Counted from the stretch's first letter, positions 44,251 to 52,779 are shown. The stretch: 64,000 bases of DNA from Bacteroidota bacterium (GCA_024280295.1 JAJRQK010000019.1:1-64000); one strand, 5' to 3'. Made by a program: numbers and translations. Notes: generated by a model not told the origin, from the letters alone.

Positions 44251-44910
44251 TCAAGAACTAAATTCCGTGAAATTTTGGCTATCAGTAAAGAAATAAATCC
44301 TTACTTGTGCAGTATCGTCTAAGAAGTTGATTTTACCAATTTCAAAGCGACTAATGTTAAGACCAGTACGTTTTTGAAGATCATTCATCATTTCTTCGTG
44401 GCGTTCGGGCACAATCAGATCAATTTTCTCGTAAACAATCGTTTTTCTTGTTTCATGGCGAATCAACCATACTCGTTCAAGACCAAAGGTTAACAGAACA
44501 ACGGTCAAATTGATGATCATCATTTCCGTAATACTAATCTTATTTGATGCAAGAGAATTCACAACACTAATTCCAATGACAAGGAAAAGATAGGTCATTT
44601 CCTTAATCTGTATAGCATCCGTTCGGTATCGAATAATCCCGAAAATGGCAAACAGTCCAAGTCCCATTCCAGTATCAATATCTAGTTTCTTTAATCCAAA
44701 ACAGAGGAAGAAAGTTATCGTGCCAATGAGGAAGTAGGTGAATAAATAGTCTTTTCGTTTCGCAATTGGGTAATAGAGCATGCGAATAATGATTGTCAGA
44801 AACACAAAATTAATAACTAGTCGAACGAGGAGTTTATAGACATCTTCATCAAACCAAGTGAGATTTAATAATTGTTCGAGAGAATCAGGGTTGGCAGAAC
44901 TAAGCAGCAT
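44251..44910 (-). CDS. DUF4956 membrane protein, partner of the VTC-domain protein
   Basis: A 219-residue protein with four hydrophobic helices (about 27-47, 54-73, 104-121 and 128-147) and a cytosolic C-terminal part of about 70 residues. GLGLFAIFGIIRYRTDAIQIKEMTYLF is the conserved DUF4956 stretch, with Arg and Asp inside the membrane border. It overlaps the upstream VTC-domain gene by 11 bases, a pairing seen in many bacteria. In yeast the VTC complex couples polyphosphate synthesis to membrane passage, so by analogy this protein could form the membrane part of a bacterial polymerase or translocase. That role is inferred, not shown. Confidence 0.82.
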   Translation of the reverse strand: MLLSSANPDSLEQLLNLTWFDEDVYKLLVRLVINFVFLTIIIRMLYYPIAKRKDYLFTYFLIGTITFFLCFGLKKLDIDTGMGLGLFAIFGIIRYRTDAIQIKEMTYLFLVIGISVVNSLASNKISITEMMIINLTVVLLTFGLERVWLIRHETRKTIVYEKIDLIVPERHEEMMNDLQKRTGLNISRFEIGKINFLDDTAQVRIYFFTDSQNFTEFSS

Positions 44911-45664
44911 TTGTTTTTATTTTAGCGATTTGCAATAATTTCTTTTTAAATCTATTGTATTTAACTGTTGGATCGAGTTGTATAATCCCGATACAGTATT
45001 TACTTAAACGGAGTGGTCGAATTTTACGATTCTTCATCAATTGAAAAAAAGGAGAGGTCCGTGTCACCTTCGATTGCTTCAACTCTGCGATAACAAGATA
45101 GTCCATAGTGACTTTCTTACCGTTCCAGCTAAAATTGAGATCGAGATCAATTGTCAACCGCTCGTTGATATCATGTCCAACTAAAGTGATTCGTTTGTAA
45201 TTATTAGTGAGAGTTGCAACTAGGCTTCCGAAATCATCAAAATGTACAGAATCATTCACGAAGTCAATGTGATCCTTTGGCATATTCATATAAAGTTCGT
45301 CCGAAGGGATTCTCATCTTATTAGTTCGACCTTTATATTTATGCTTCACTTCAAGAAAAGAAATATCAGAGTCCAAATATTTCCGATATCGAACCTTCAT
45401 TCGATTTAGTCTTTTCCGTTGATGCTCGTTGAAAAAAAGTAGATCTTCACTATCGTAGTATAGGCTCTCGTAAGCACTTATAGTTTTACCATCAATGGCA
45501 AGGGCCTTGTAATGTTTACTAAGTTCAGGTAGAAGTTCAATAAATTGTTCTTTAGAAAAGATGAACTTAGTATCCACACGGTCCATCAACTTTACATTGT
45601 CCATATCGTTAAGTCCGATTTTCTCGAAATTAGCTAAGATAGTATCAATGGATTTTGCTGACAT
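44900..45664 (-). CDS. VTC-domain protein (polyphosphate polymerase-like)
   Basis: A 254-residue protein of the triphosphate-tunnel-metalloenzyme fold. After a short helical start come LMDRVDTKFIF (basic tunnel residues), RMKVRYRKYLDSDISFLEVK, HKYKGRTNKMRIPS and closing strands with LTIDLDLNFSW and YLVIAELKQSK. Alternating basic and acidic residues on strands match the VTC4 catalytic tunnel, which makes inorganic polyphosphate from ATP. It lacks SPX and membrane domains; the membrane part is the overlapping DUF4956 gene. It heads the lpxK-lpxH operon. A perfect -7 element ends only five bases before its ATG, so the transcript may be leaderless. Confidence 0.82.
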   Translation of the reverse strand: MSAKSIDTILANFEKIGLNDMDNVKLMDRVDTKFIFSKEQFIELLPELSKHYKALAIDGKTISAYESLYYDSEDLLFFNEHQRKRLNRMKVRYRKYLDSDISFLEVKHKYKGRTNKMRIPSDELYMNMPKDHIDFVNDSVHFDDFGSLVATLTNNYKRITLVGHDINERLTIDLDLNFSWNGKKVTMDYLVIAELKQSKVTRTSPFFQLMKNRKIRPLRLSKYCIGIIQLDPTVKYNRFKKKLLQIAKIKTNAA

Positions 45665-45669
45665 TCAAT

Positions 45670-45677
45670 CAAAGTTA
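45670..45677 (-). promoter_or_regulatory. -7 element directly before the VTC gene start
   Basis: Perfect TAACTTTG on the minus strand with five bases (ATTGA) before the ATG at 45664, placing the predicted transcription start at or next to the initiation codon. Confidence 0.45.
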
Positions 45678-45773
45678 TCAATCTTATTGAAACCCTTGTG
45701 ACGGATGATTAACTTTTTAGATCTTAGGTTGAATATAAATGCGTATTCCTAATAATTGAACAGTTCTAAACGA

Positions 45774-46922
45774 TTAGTTATCAATGAGTCCTAGGCAAAT
45801 TTTCATTCGGATAATTCGTTTTGATGCAATGTCAACTTGTTTTTTGAAATTAGCATCAGAGATGTATTTTGCCAGAATCTCTCTGTGAGCTTTCTCTGTA
45901 TCTTTTGGCATGAGAAGAATATCACACCCAGCAGCAATTGCTTTTATAGTAGAGTTAGGAACTTTGACAACACCCCCCATGCCCATTGCATCTGTGACGA
46001 CTAAGCCTTTAAACCTTAGACTGTCGCGCAATAATTCTTTGATTATTACCTTTGAAAGAGTAGAGGGGGTTCCATTAGTCCCGAAAATCGGATTGTTTTG
46101 AACTGCAATATGAGCTACCATAATTGATAGCACACCACTCTCGATCAATTCTGGATAGTATTGAATTTCTTTAAGTTCTCCGTCTATTACTTGAAGTGAT
46201 TTATGTGTGTCACCAGATACCAAACCATGTCCAGGGAAATGTTTCGCAGTTGCAATAATATTTTGTTTTTGAGATTGCTCGATGAATGCCTTTGAGAACG
46301 GAATGATATTCTTAGGATCGGTACCAAAACCTCTATAGCCAACAGTTTTATTTGGAGATAAATCTACTACGGGTGAGAAATTATAGTTTATTCCGATGTC
46401 ATTCAAATCATTTGAAATTGTCTCCGAAATTTGTCGCGCTTCTTCAATTGTTTTTATTTTATTTGCACGAGTGACGGACGTTGATCCTAGAATTTTTCGA
46501 TTCACCAATGATGGTTCCGCATCAGCTGAGTATAAAAATGGTAAATTTCCGAGTTCAACATTCATCTGCTCATATTCGATAACCCAATCCTTAAATTGCT
46601 GCTTTGTGCCGTTCAATAGAATCATCCCTCCGATGTAGTGATTTTCAATTAAGAATTGAATTCGTTTCTCAGATTTACCCAATCTTCCTGCCGCTGGCAT
46701 CAAGAGTTGTGCAACGATGTCCCGATCTTCCATTGTTTTGAACACACTGTCAACTTTTTCTTGCAGTCCTCTGTGCTTAGTTAAATAAGCGTCTAAGTTA
46801 ATCGGGGGCTCTGGTTTCGATTCCACCAAATCTTTCCAATAATTTAATTTTGTGGAATCATCATCTTGGGCACAAGAGGTGAAAATGAAAAGTGATAGTG
46901 AAATAAGAAGACGAAAATTCAT
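45774..46922 (-). CDS. Lipoprotein glycoside hydrolase family 3 (NagZ-like N-acetylglucosaminidase)
   Basis: A 382-residue lipoprotein with signal ending IFTSC (Cys17). The remainder is a single GH3 (alpha/beta)8 barrel: INYNFSPVVDL, TAKHFPGHGLVSGDTHKSL (Lys227-His228 and the His/Asp loop of NagZ-type enzymes), HIAVQNNPIFGTNGTPSTLS and the nucleophile Asp311 in GLVVTDAMGMGG. It would remove N-acetylglucosamine from peptidoglycan fragments on the periplasmic face. The usual C-terminal GH3 domain is absent, as in NagZ. A related barrel forms the N-terminal half of the fusion protein at 52780-55698. Transcribed separately from the neighbouring VTC operon. Confidence 0.9.
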   Translation of the reverse strand: MNFRLLISLSLFIFTSCAQDDDSTKLNYWKDLVESKPEPPINLDAYLTKHRGLQEKVDSVFKTMEDRDIVAQLLMPAAGRLGKSEKRIQFLIENHYIGGMILLNGTKQQFKDWVIEYEQMNVELGNLPFLYSADAEPSLVNRKILGSTSVTRANKIKTIEEARQISETISNDLNDIGINYNFSPVVDLSPNKTVGYRGFGTDPKNIIPFSKAFIEQSQKQNIIATAKHFPGHGLVSGDTHKSLQVIDGELKEIQYYPELIESGVLSIMVAHIAVQNNPIFGTNGTPSTLSKVIIKELLRDSLRFKGLVVTDAMGMGGVVKVPNSTIKAIAAGCDILLMPKDTEKAHREILAKYISDANFKKQVDIASKRIIRMKICLGLIDN

Positions 46923-47103
46923 GTAAATGATACTTTAGGTAAAAATAATAGGTCTATGTACTCAAACGAATCGTTGAACCTACACTTGTCCACAAAATCA
47001 GTGTCAATAACTATACCATCTGATTTGTGGAATCAAAATGAATTGACTAACTTAATCTTAAATTCGATTGTTTTCGGAGTTCATAAACCAAATACCTAAC
47101 CTA

Positions 47104-47790
47104 ATGTCAACAATCAAATCCTGGGCAGCAGAAGATCGTCCGAGAGAAAAACTACTTCAAAAAGGAAGATCCGCAATTACCGATGTCGAATTTCTGGCAA
47201 TTTTAATTGGTTCTGGACCTCGTGGAACTAGTGCTGTTGAGCTGGCAAGAGAAATACTGCATGACTCCGATAATGATCTTGCGATTCTATCCAAACGGTC
47301 TATACTCTATTTTCAAAAATTTCGTGGAATCGGAGAAGCAAAGGCAATTACAATTTTTTCAGCTTTAGAACTTGGTCGTCGCCGTGCACCGTTACTTAAA
47401 AAAGAGGTGAATCAAGTTAAATCGTCGCAAGAATCATATAATCGACTTTATCCAAGCTTTGCAGATTTGGATCATGAACAGTTTTATGCGATGTATTTGA
47501 ATCGTGCAAATGAAGTAATTTCAATTCAGCAAATCTCTAAAGGAGGTAGATCTGGAACAGTAGTTGATGGAAAAGTAATATTCGAAAAAGCGTTAGAGTT
47601 GAAGGCAACTGCGCTAATTATTGCACACAATCATCCAAGTGGTCAATTGCAACCTAGTAAAGCTGATATTAATTTAACCAATTCTCTGGTGAAGTTTGGT
47701 GGATTGATAGACATGCAAATTTTGGACCATCTTATTATTACTGACGATAATTACTTTAGCTTTGCGGATGAGGGAATATTGCAAAATTAG
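47104..47790 (+). CDS. radC: RadC-family JAB1/MPN-domain protein
   Basis: A 228-residue protein. An N-terminal helix-hairpin-helix part (IKSWAAEDRPREKLLQKG; FRGIGEAKAITIFSALELGRR) precedes the JAB metal-binding domain. That domain has EQFYAMYLNRANEV, SKGGRSGTVVDGKVIFEKAL and IIAHNHPSGQLQPSKADINLT, the last holding the His-x-His and Asp of the JAMM motif. Despite the DNA-repair name the biochemical role of RadC is not settled. The ATG at 47104 is used because it precedes the conserved IKSW start; an upstream in-frame TTG at 47068 adds 12 unconserved residues. It heads a five-gene plus-strand run. Confidence 0.92.
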   Translation: MSTIKSWAAEDRPREKLLQKGRSAITDVEFLAILIGSGPRGTSAVELAREILHDSDNDLAILSKRSILYFQKFRGIGEAKAITIFSALELGRRRAPLLKKEVNQVKSSQESYNRLYPSFADLDHEQFYAMYLNRANEVISIQQISKGGRSGTVVDGKVIFEKALELKATALIIAHNHPSGQLQPSKADINLTNSLVKFGGLIDMQILDHLIITDDNYFSFADEGILQN

Positions 47791-47792
47791 TC

Positions 47793-48941
47793 ATGAAGAA
47801 AATCGTTACAATTATTGGTGCACGACCGCAAATCATTAAATCTTCTGCCATAAGTAGAGCGATTCAATCAGATTTCAAAGAAGAGTTAAATGAAGTGATT
47901 GTTCATACTGGGCAGCATTACGATGAAAATATGTCTAAAGTGTTCTTTGAAGAGATGAATATTCCAACACCTAACTACAATCTTCAAGTTGGAAGCGGTT
48001 CTCATGGATCTCAAACGGCAAAAATGATTGAGGGGCTTGAGGCAATATTTCTTAGTGAAAAACCCGATGGAGTTGTTGTTTATGGCGATACTAATTCGAC
48101 AATTGCAGGCGCACTCGCTGCTGCAAAAATTCATATTCCTGTTATTCACATTGAAGCAGGACTCAGAAGTTTCAACAAATCAATGCCTGAGGAGTTGAAC
48201 CGAATTTCGTGCGATCACATGTCAACACTACTATTCACTCCTACTAAAACGGGAATTGAAAATTTACAGCGAGAAGGGTTTAGCCTGGAGCATTCTTCAG
48301 TAGCAACCATTGATTCTCCAAATGTTTACCATTGTGGAGATATCATGTATGACAATAGTCTTCACTTCGCAAAAGTGGCTAACAATTTTCAAACGGTAAT
48401 GGAAGCCGAAAAACTGTCTGAAAATGGATTCATACTAATGACTGTTCATCGTGATTCAAACACAGACATAGCCGAAAATATGGAAGCAATATTTACCTCA
48501 GTGGATGAGCTTTCAAAAAAGTATCAAATTGAGTTTGTACTACCGCTTCATCCTCGAACTAAAAGTAAGCTGAAATCACAATTGAGTGACTCAACTTATG
48601 ATCAAGTAATAGAAAATGAACGAATAAAGATCATTGATCCTGTTGGGTTTATGGATATTATCACATTAGAAAGGAATGCTCGAATGCTTGTTACAGATAG
48701 TGGTGGACTTCAAAAAGAATCCTTCTTCTTCGAGAAGCCTTGTGTCATCTTACGAGAACAAACCGAGTGGATTGAAATCGTAAATAATGGCAATGCAATT
48801 TTGACTGGCGCAAATGCCGGAAGAATAATGAGTGCTTTTAGTACATTATTTGAACAAGATAATTTTACATATCCTAGCTATTATGGTGATGGTAATGCCG
48901 CGAAATTTATTTGTCAAAAAATAGTTGATGAAATAGAGTAA
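47793..48941 (+). CDS. wecB: UDP-N-acetylglucosamine 2-epimerase (non-hydrolysing)
   Basis: A 382-residue GT-B-fold epimerase converting UDP-GlcNAc to UDP-ManNAc for surface polysaccharides. Seen: VTIIGARPQIIKSSAISRA at the start, HTGQHYDENMSKVFFEEMNI, VYGDTNSTIAGALAAA, HIEAGLRSFNKSMPEELNR and, in the second Rossmann domain, DSGGLQKESFFFEKPCVILR. Catalytic Asp, Glu and His residues of the family are in these blocks. It starts two bases after radC and its stop abuts the ATG of a polysaccharide-deacetylase-like gene, suggesting a small surface-glycan unit. Confidence 0.94.
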   Translation: MKKIVTIIGARPQIIKSSAISRAIQSDFKEELNEVIVHTGQHYDENMSKVFFEEMNIPTPNYNLQVGSGSHGSQTAKMIEGLEAIFLSEKPDGVVVYGDTNSTIAGALAAAKIHIPVIHIEAGLRSFNKSMPEELNRISCDHMSTLLFTPTKTGIENLQREGFSLEHSSVATIDSPNVYHCGDIMYDNSLHFAKVANNFQTVMEAEKLSENGFILMTVHRDSNTDIAENMEAIFTSVDELSKKYQIEFVLPLHPRTKSKLKSQLSDSTYDQVIENERIKIIDPVGFMDIITLERNARMLVTDSGGLQKESFFFEKPCVILREQTEWIEIVNNGNAILTGANAGRIMSAFSTLFEQDNFTYPSYYGDGNAAKFICQKIVDEIE

Positions 48942-50210
48942 ATGCTGATAATTGTTGTTGATAAAATAACGCCCCGAATAAAATATACTCTTGACTTTAT
49001 ATTCAAGTTGCGAGGTCTCAGCTATAAATTTGAGTTGAATGAACCAAAGAGCATGGAATTATCCAACGTAATTTTCTATTCATCAGTAAAGCGAAAAGGC
49101 AAATGGATTCAGCAAGCAAAAATAATTACAGAGAGTACTATTTATTCACAAGAAATCGGAATTTCTCAATTTGGTAGTGAGGAATGTTATTCATTTGATG
49201 ATGTTACAGATCCAATTTCGTCGATTTTCTATCATTTAACACGCTACGAAGAATACACATCAATCAAGAAAGATCAGCATGGCAGATTTCAGTTCTCTCT
49301 GTCTAAATTATCTGACAATTGGATAGAAAAAGTTATGTGTGATCGCTGGGCTGAAGAAGTGATTAGTTTCTGTGGACTTAATCTAAATCGAACTGAGGGA
49401 AAACCTTTAATTGTGCCAACCTTCGATATTGATAATACTTATGCTTATAAGTTGAAGTCTGGAAAACGAAAAATCCTCTCCACACTAAAAGATATAGTAA
49501 AAGTAGATGGATCTCGACTCAAAGAACGAAGGACGGTGAATAGTGGAAGCCGAGACCCTTACGATACATATAGTGAAATTAGAGAAATTTATGGGCGTTT
49601 CCCATCTACGAGAATGTTTTGGCTTGTTGGTTCAAAAGGTAGATATGACCGCAATATTAGCATCAAAAACGAAAAACATCGTAGATTGATTCGAAAGATG
49701 AAAGCTAAAGGATTAAATATTGGACTTCATCCGAGTTATGCTTCTTTCAATGATCTCGATAAATTATTGCAAGAGAAATCGAGACTTGCCATAGTTGTTT
49801 CAGAGAAAATGAGGAGCTCAAGGCAGCATTACTTGAGATTCGAATTGCCTAGAACCTATCAAATTTTGCAGGAAGCGGGATTTGAGCATGAATATTCGAT
49901 GGGATTTGCAGAACGAGCAGGGTTTAGATGTGGAACTGCACGTTCACATTTATGGTTTGATCTTGAAAAGAATCAGGAATCAAAATTAACAGTACACCCT
50001 TTCGCATATATGGATGGGACATTGAATGAATACATGCAATTAACTATCTCTCAGAGTAAAGAGTTGATTCGGAAATTATATAACGAAGTTAGTCGTTTTG
50101 GAGGTGAGTTTGTGTTCATTTGGCACAACGAAACTATCGGTGATTATGGAATTTGGAAAGGTTGGCGCGAAGTATTGGATCATTCACTAAATTTGGAAGA
50201 TGAATCGTAA
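48942..50210 (+). CDS. Polysaccharide-deacetylase-like protein (DUF7033 + NodB-type)
   Basis: A 422-residue protein without signal peptide. An N-terminal domain (about 1-150) with YSFDDVTDPISSIFYHLTRYEEY resembles the DUF7033 module found before deacetylases. The C-terminal part has LIVPTFDIDNTYAYK, GLNIGLHPSYAS and HPFAYMDGTLNEYM, which echo the metal-binding Asp-Asp and His-x-x-x-His motifs of carbohydrate esterase family 4. WHNETIGDYGIWKGWREVL forms the C-terminus. It directly follows wecB with no intergenic base, so it probably acts on a glycan built from the same precursors. Enzymatic activity is inferred. Confidence 0.8.
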   Translation: MLIIVVDKITPRIKYTLDFIFKLRGLSYKFELNEPKSMELSNVIFYSSVKRKGKWIQQAKIITESTIYSQEIGISQFGSEECYSFDDVTDPISSIFYHLTRYEEYTSIKKDQHGRFQFSLSKLSDNWIEKVMCDRWAEEVISFCGLNLNRTEGKPLIVPTFDIDNTYAYKLKSGKRKILSTLKDIVKVDGSRLKERRTVNSGSRDPYDTYSEIREIYGRFPSTRMFWLVGSKGRYDRNISIKNEKHRRLIRKMKAKGLNIGLHPSYASFNDLDKLLQEKSRLAIVVSEKMRSSRQHYLRFELPRTYQILQEAGFEHEYSMGFAERAGFRCGTARSHLWFDLEKNQESKLTVHPFAYMDGTLNEYMQLTISQSKELIRKLYNEVSRFGGEFVFIWHNETIGDYGIWKGWREVLDHSLNLEDES

Positions 50211-50601
50211 CAGTATTATTAACGGTGTTATTTTAATTGTGTTCGCAATTGTTCTGGGAGCATTTGGAGCCCATGCTTTGAAGGAGAAACTCTCAATCAC
50301 AGAATTACAAACCTTTGAAGTTGGTGTGCGTTATCAAATGTATAGTGGTATTACCTTGTTGGTTGTTGGTCTTAGTTCTAGTAATTTAAACTTCTCTCTG
50401 AAATTATTTGTTCAACTTCTATTAGCTGGAGTAATCCTATTCAGTGGTTCAGTTTACTTTTTAGCAATCCAAAATATCTTAGGTATCAAAATGAGTTTTC
50501 TTGGCCCAGTTACTCCGATTGGTGGTTTACTAATGATTTTGGCTTGGATTGTATTTCTTGTTAAAGTTCTCAAGAACTCATCTAAATCTGGAGTGTCATG
50601 A
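50200..50601 (+). CDS. DUF423 small membrane protein (YgdD-like)
   Basis: A 133-residue protein with four hydrophobic helices (about 7-25, 45-60, 67-88 and 101-122). The conserved DUF423 start is visible: VILIVFAIVLGAFGAHALKE, then FEVGVRYQMYSG and GPVTPIGGLLMILAW. Function is unknown for the whole family. It overlaps the previous gene by 11 bases and the next by 4, so it is tightly embedded in the wecB-to-MBL run. Confidence 0.9.
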   Translation: MNRNSIINGVILIVFAIVLGAFGAHALKEKLSITELQTFEVGVRYQMYSGITLLVVGLSSSNLNFSLKLFVQLLLAGVILFSGSVYFLAIQNILGIKMSFLGPVTPIGGLLMILAWIVFLVKVLKNSSKSGVS

Positions 50602-51368
50602 AAGTGACGATCCTTGGTTCTGGCACTTCGCAAGGTGTTCCTGTAATTGCATGTGAATGTAGGGTATGCCAATCCAACGACCCTAAAGATAATCGTCTGC
50701 GTTGTTCTGTTCTTATTGAATTTGAAGGAGATAATTATGTGATCGACAGCGGACCAGATTTTCGTCAGCAAATGCTAAAGCATAATGTGAAATCACTCTC
50801 CGGAATTATTTTCACACATGAACATAAAGACCATGTTGCAGGATTAGATGATGTAAGAGCGTTTAATTATCAGTCGAAGAAAAATATGGATCTCTACTGT
50901 GATGCAAATGTTGAAGCTAAATTACGCGTTGAGTTCGGTTATGCATTTGGTGCGAATACATATCCAGGAGTTCCTAAATTGAATATCATACCAATAACCA
51001 AGACACCCTTTAAGCTGAATAATAACTTCAAAGTTGTTCCGATTGAGGTAATGCATTTTAAATTAGCGGTACTCGGTTTTAGATTTGGTGATTTCACTTA
51101 CATAACTGACGCAAAAACGATAACTGATGAAGAAAAGGAGAAGGTCGTTGGTACAAAAATACTTGTAATTAATGCCTTGAGAAAGGAAGATCATGTTTCT
51201 CATTTCACACTAAAAGAGGCACTAGCATTTATCGAAGAAATTAACCCAAAGAAATCTTATTTGACACATATATCGCATTTGTTTGGCACACAGAAGGAAA
51301 TTGAGAAACTTTTGCCGAACAACGTCTTTGTTGCCTATGATGGGTTGGAAATTGAATTTCAAGATTAA
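50598..51368 (+). CDS. MBL-fold metallohydrolase (PhnP/RNase Z-like)
   Basis: A 256-residue metallo-beta-lactamase-fold hydrolase. The metal motif THEHKDH is at residues 73-79 (His74, His76, Asp78, His79). GSGTSQGVPVIACECRVCQS near the start (8-26) provides a Cys cluster like that of PhnP, and further ligands appear in YITDAK and LTHISHLFG. PhnP-like enzymes are cyclic phosphodiesterases; related proteins take part in coenzyme PQQ or lipoate metabolism. The exact substrate is not determined. It ends the plus-strand run that began with radC; fabI after it has its own promoter. Confidence 0.87.
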   Translation: MKVTILGSGTSQGVPVIACECRVCQSNDPKDNRLRCSVLIEFEGDNYVIDSGPDFRQQMLKHNVKSLSGIIFTHEHKDHVAGLDDVRAFNYQSKKNMDLYCDANVEAKLRVEFGYAFGANTYPGVPKLNIIPITKTPFKLNNNFKVVPIEVMHFKLAVLGFRFGDFTYITDAKTITDEEKEKVVGTKILVINALRKEDHVSHFTLKEALAFIEEINPKKSYLTHISHLFGTQKEIEKLLPNNVFVAYDGLEIEFQD

Positions 51369-51391
51369 GTAATTAGATCATAAGATTATTC

Positions 51392-51399
51392 TAAATTTG
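51392..51399 (+). promoter_or_regulatory. -7 element of fabI
   Basis: Perfect TAAATTTG, 19 bases before the ATG at 51419; no recognisable -33. Confidence 0.45.
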
Positions 51400-51418
51400 T
51401 ACACCTAAAGTTGATATA

Positions 51419-52231
51419 ATGGCAAATAATTTATTAAAAGGAAAAAGAGGAATTATATTCGGAGCGCTTAACGAGCAGTCAATCGCTTGGAAAGTAGCCG
51501 AAAGAGCACACGAAGAAGGTGCAACATTTGTATTGACAAATGCTCCTATTGCTATGCGAATGGGGGAAATCAATAAATTGGCAGAAAAAACAGGAAGTCA
51601 AATAATTGCTGCCGATGCAACGGATGTCGAAGATTTAGAAAAATTAGTTGCTGAGTCTATGGAAATTCTCGGAGGCAAACTAGATTTTGTACTTCACTCT
51701 ATCGGGATGTCAGTTAATGTACGGAAAGGAAAGCATTATACAGATGAGAATTACGCCTGGACAATGAAGGGATTCGATGTTTCGGCATTGTCATTTCATA
51801 AAGTTCTTCAGACAACTAAGAAGTTGGATGCAATGAACGAGTGGGGATCAATTCTCGCATTAACTTATATAGCAGCTCAACGGGTATTCCCAGATTACAA
51901 TGATATGGCTGATAATAAGTCGTATTTAGAATCTATTGCGCGTAGCTTTGGTTATCACTATGGTGAGGCAAAAAAAGTACGTGTGAATACGATCTCACAA
52001 TCTCCAACAATGACTACCGCAGGGTCAGGGGTTAAAGGGTTTAATGAATTTCTCAACTTTGCTGAGAGCATGTCGCCATTGGGTAATGCTTCTGCACTAG
52101 CTTGCGCTGATTATTGTGTTAGCTTATTTTCGGATTTAACACGTTATGTGACAATGCAGAACTTATTCCACGATGGAGGATTTTCGAATGTTGGAGTAAC
52201 ACAAGCGGTGATTGATAAGTTTAGTGATTAG
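51419..52231 (+). CDS. fabI: Enoyl-[acyl-carrier-protein] reductase (NADH), FabI
   Basis: A 270-residue short-chain dehydrogenase performing the last reduction in each fatty-acid elongation cycle. The nucleotide-binding start GKRGIIFGALNEQSIAWKVAE and LDFVLHSIGMS are typical. The FabI-specific catalytic spacing Tyr-x6-Lys is present as DYNDMADNK (Tyr160, Lys167). The substrate-binding part includes VRVNTISQSPTMTTAGSGVKGF. Length is usual. It has its own promoter and is followed 10 bases later by a small lipoprotein gene. Confidence 0.95.
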   Translation: MANNLLKGKRGIIFGALNEQSIAWKVAERAHEEGATFVLTNAPIAMRMGEINKLAEKTGSQIIAADATDVEDLEKLVAESMEILGGKLDFVLHSIGMSVNVRKGKHYTDENYAWTMKGFDVSALSFHKVLQTTKKLDAMNEWGSILALTYIAAQRVFPDYNDMADNKSYLESIARSFGYHYGEAKKVRVNTISQSPTMTTAGSGVKGFNEFLNFAESMSPLGNASALACADYCVSLFSDLTRYVTMQNLFHDGGFSNVGVTQAVIDKFSD

Positions 52232-52241
52232 CTTGTATTAA

Positions 52242-52514
52242 ATGAAGATGACTTTAGAACGATTTACATATTTGATTTTATTATTTTTACTACTATCTTG
52301 TTCCAATACAAAAGAACAAATTGATAATCCAAATGAAAATTTCACAGAAGATGAAGCAGCGGAATTATCTAACCTACTAAATACTTCACCCGATAGTAGC
52401 AATATAGGCATTGTCGAAGAAAAATTTATTGAGTCAAAACCATCCTATTCAGATTCAATGTTCATATCGAAATTTTGTGGTAAAAATCAAGATATAAAAA
52501 AGCGGGAAATCTGA
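52242..52514 (+). CDS. Small lipoprotein of unknown function
   Basis: A 90-residue precursor with signal MKMTLERFTYLILLFLLLSC, the lipidated Cys at residue 20. The mature part is short, acidic and mostly polar (EDEAAELSNLLNTSPDSSN), without recognisable domain. It starts 10 bases after fabI and probably shares its transcript. The last codons (KKREI and the stop) lie inside the 5' arm and loop of a strong terminator hairpin, so the C-terminus is either constrained by the terminator or the remnant of a longer protein. Confidence 0.65.
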   Translation: MKMTLERFTYLILLFLLLSCSNTKEQIDNPNENFTEDEAAELSNLLNTSPDSSNIGIVEEKFIESKPSYSDSMFISKFCGKNQDIKKREI

Positions 52515-52533
52515 TAAAGAAATCCCGCTTTTA
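52496..52533 (+). terminator. Terminator overlapping the 3' end of the small lipoprotein gene
   Basis: AAAAGCGGGA pairs with TCCCGCTTTT around a loop that contains the TGA stop at 52512-52514. The following 246 bases to the next gene hold only the -7 element at 52768; nothing else was recognised. Confidence 0.8.
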
Positions 52534-52767
52534 AAATGTTTTATCGGGCACTAATGATACAAAATAACTTTTTTCTTGCAATTTCAGACATCAAAATTGA
52601 ACATATTTTCATCACAACTCGTTGATAACTAATTCTGTTGAATGAATTTAAGGAGCGACTACATAGTTACGGCTGACAGATCGTCATTCCTACTCTTATG
52701 CAAGTTATTGCTTGGTTCAATGTGGATAAGTAAATCAATGACTGGCGAATAATGGAAGATCAAGGCC

Positions 52768-52775
52768 TATTTTTG
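52768..52775 (+). promoter_or_regulatory. -7 element directly before the GH3/beta-lactamase gene
   Basis: Perfect TATTTTTG ending four bases before the ATG at 52780. Either the transcript is leaderless or translation starts at the in-frame ATG 52795. Confidence 0.4.
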
Positions 52776-52779
52776 ATAT

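Noticed and set aside
44900..44910. VTC/DUF4956 overlap as a broken fusion gene
   Set aside because: Both frames start and end normally and the 11-base overlap is typical of translational coupling.
46931..46938. TACTTTAG as the radC promoter
   Set aside because: Would give a leader of about 165 bases and lies at the start of the divergent GH3 gene; a closer variant element exists at 47059.
47068..47103. RadC start at TTG 47068
   Set aside because: Adds 12 unconserved residues and lies directly behind a promoter-like TAAATTCG; the ATG at 47104 precedes the conserved start.
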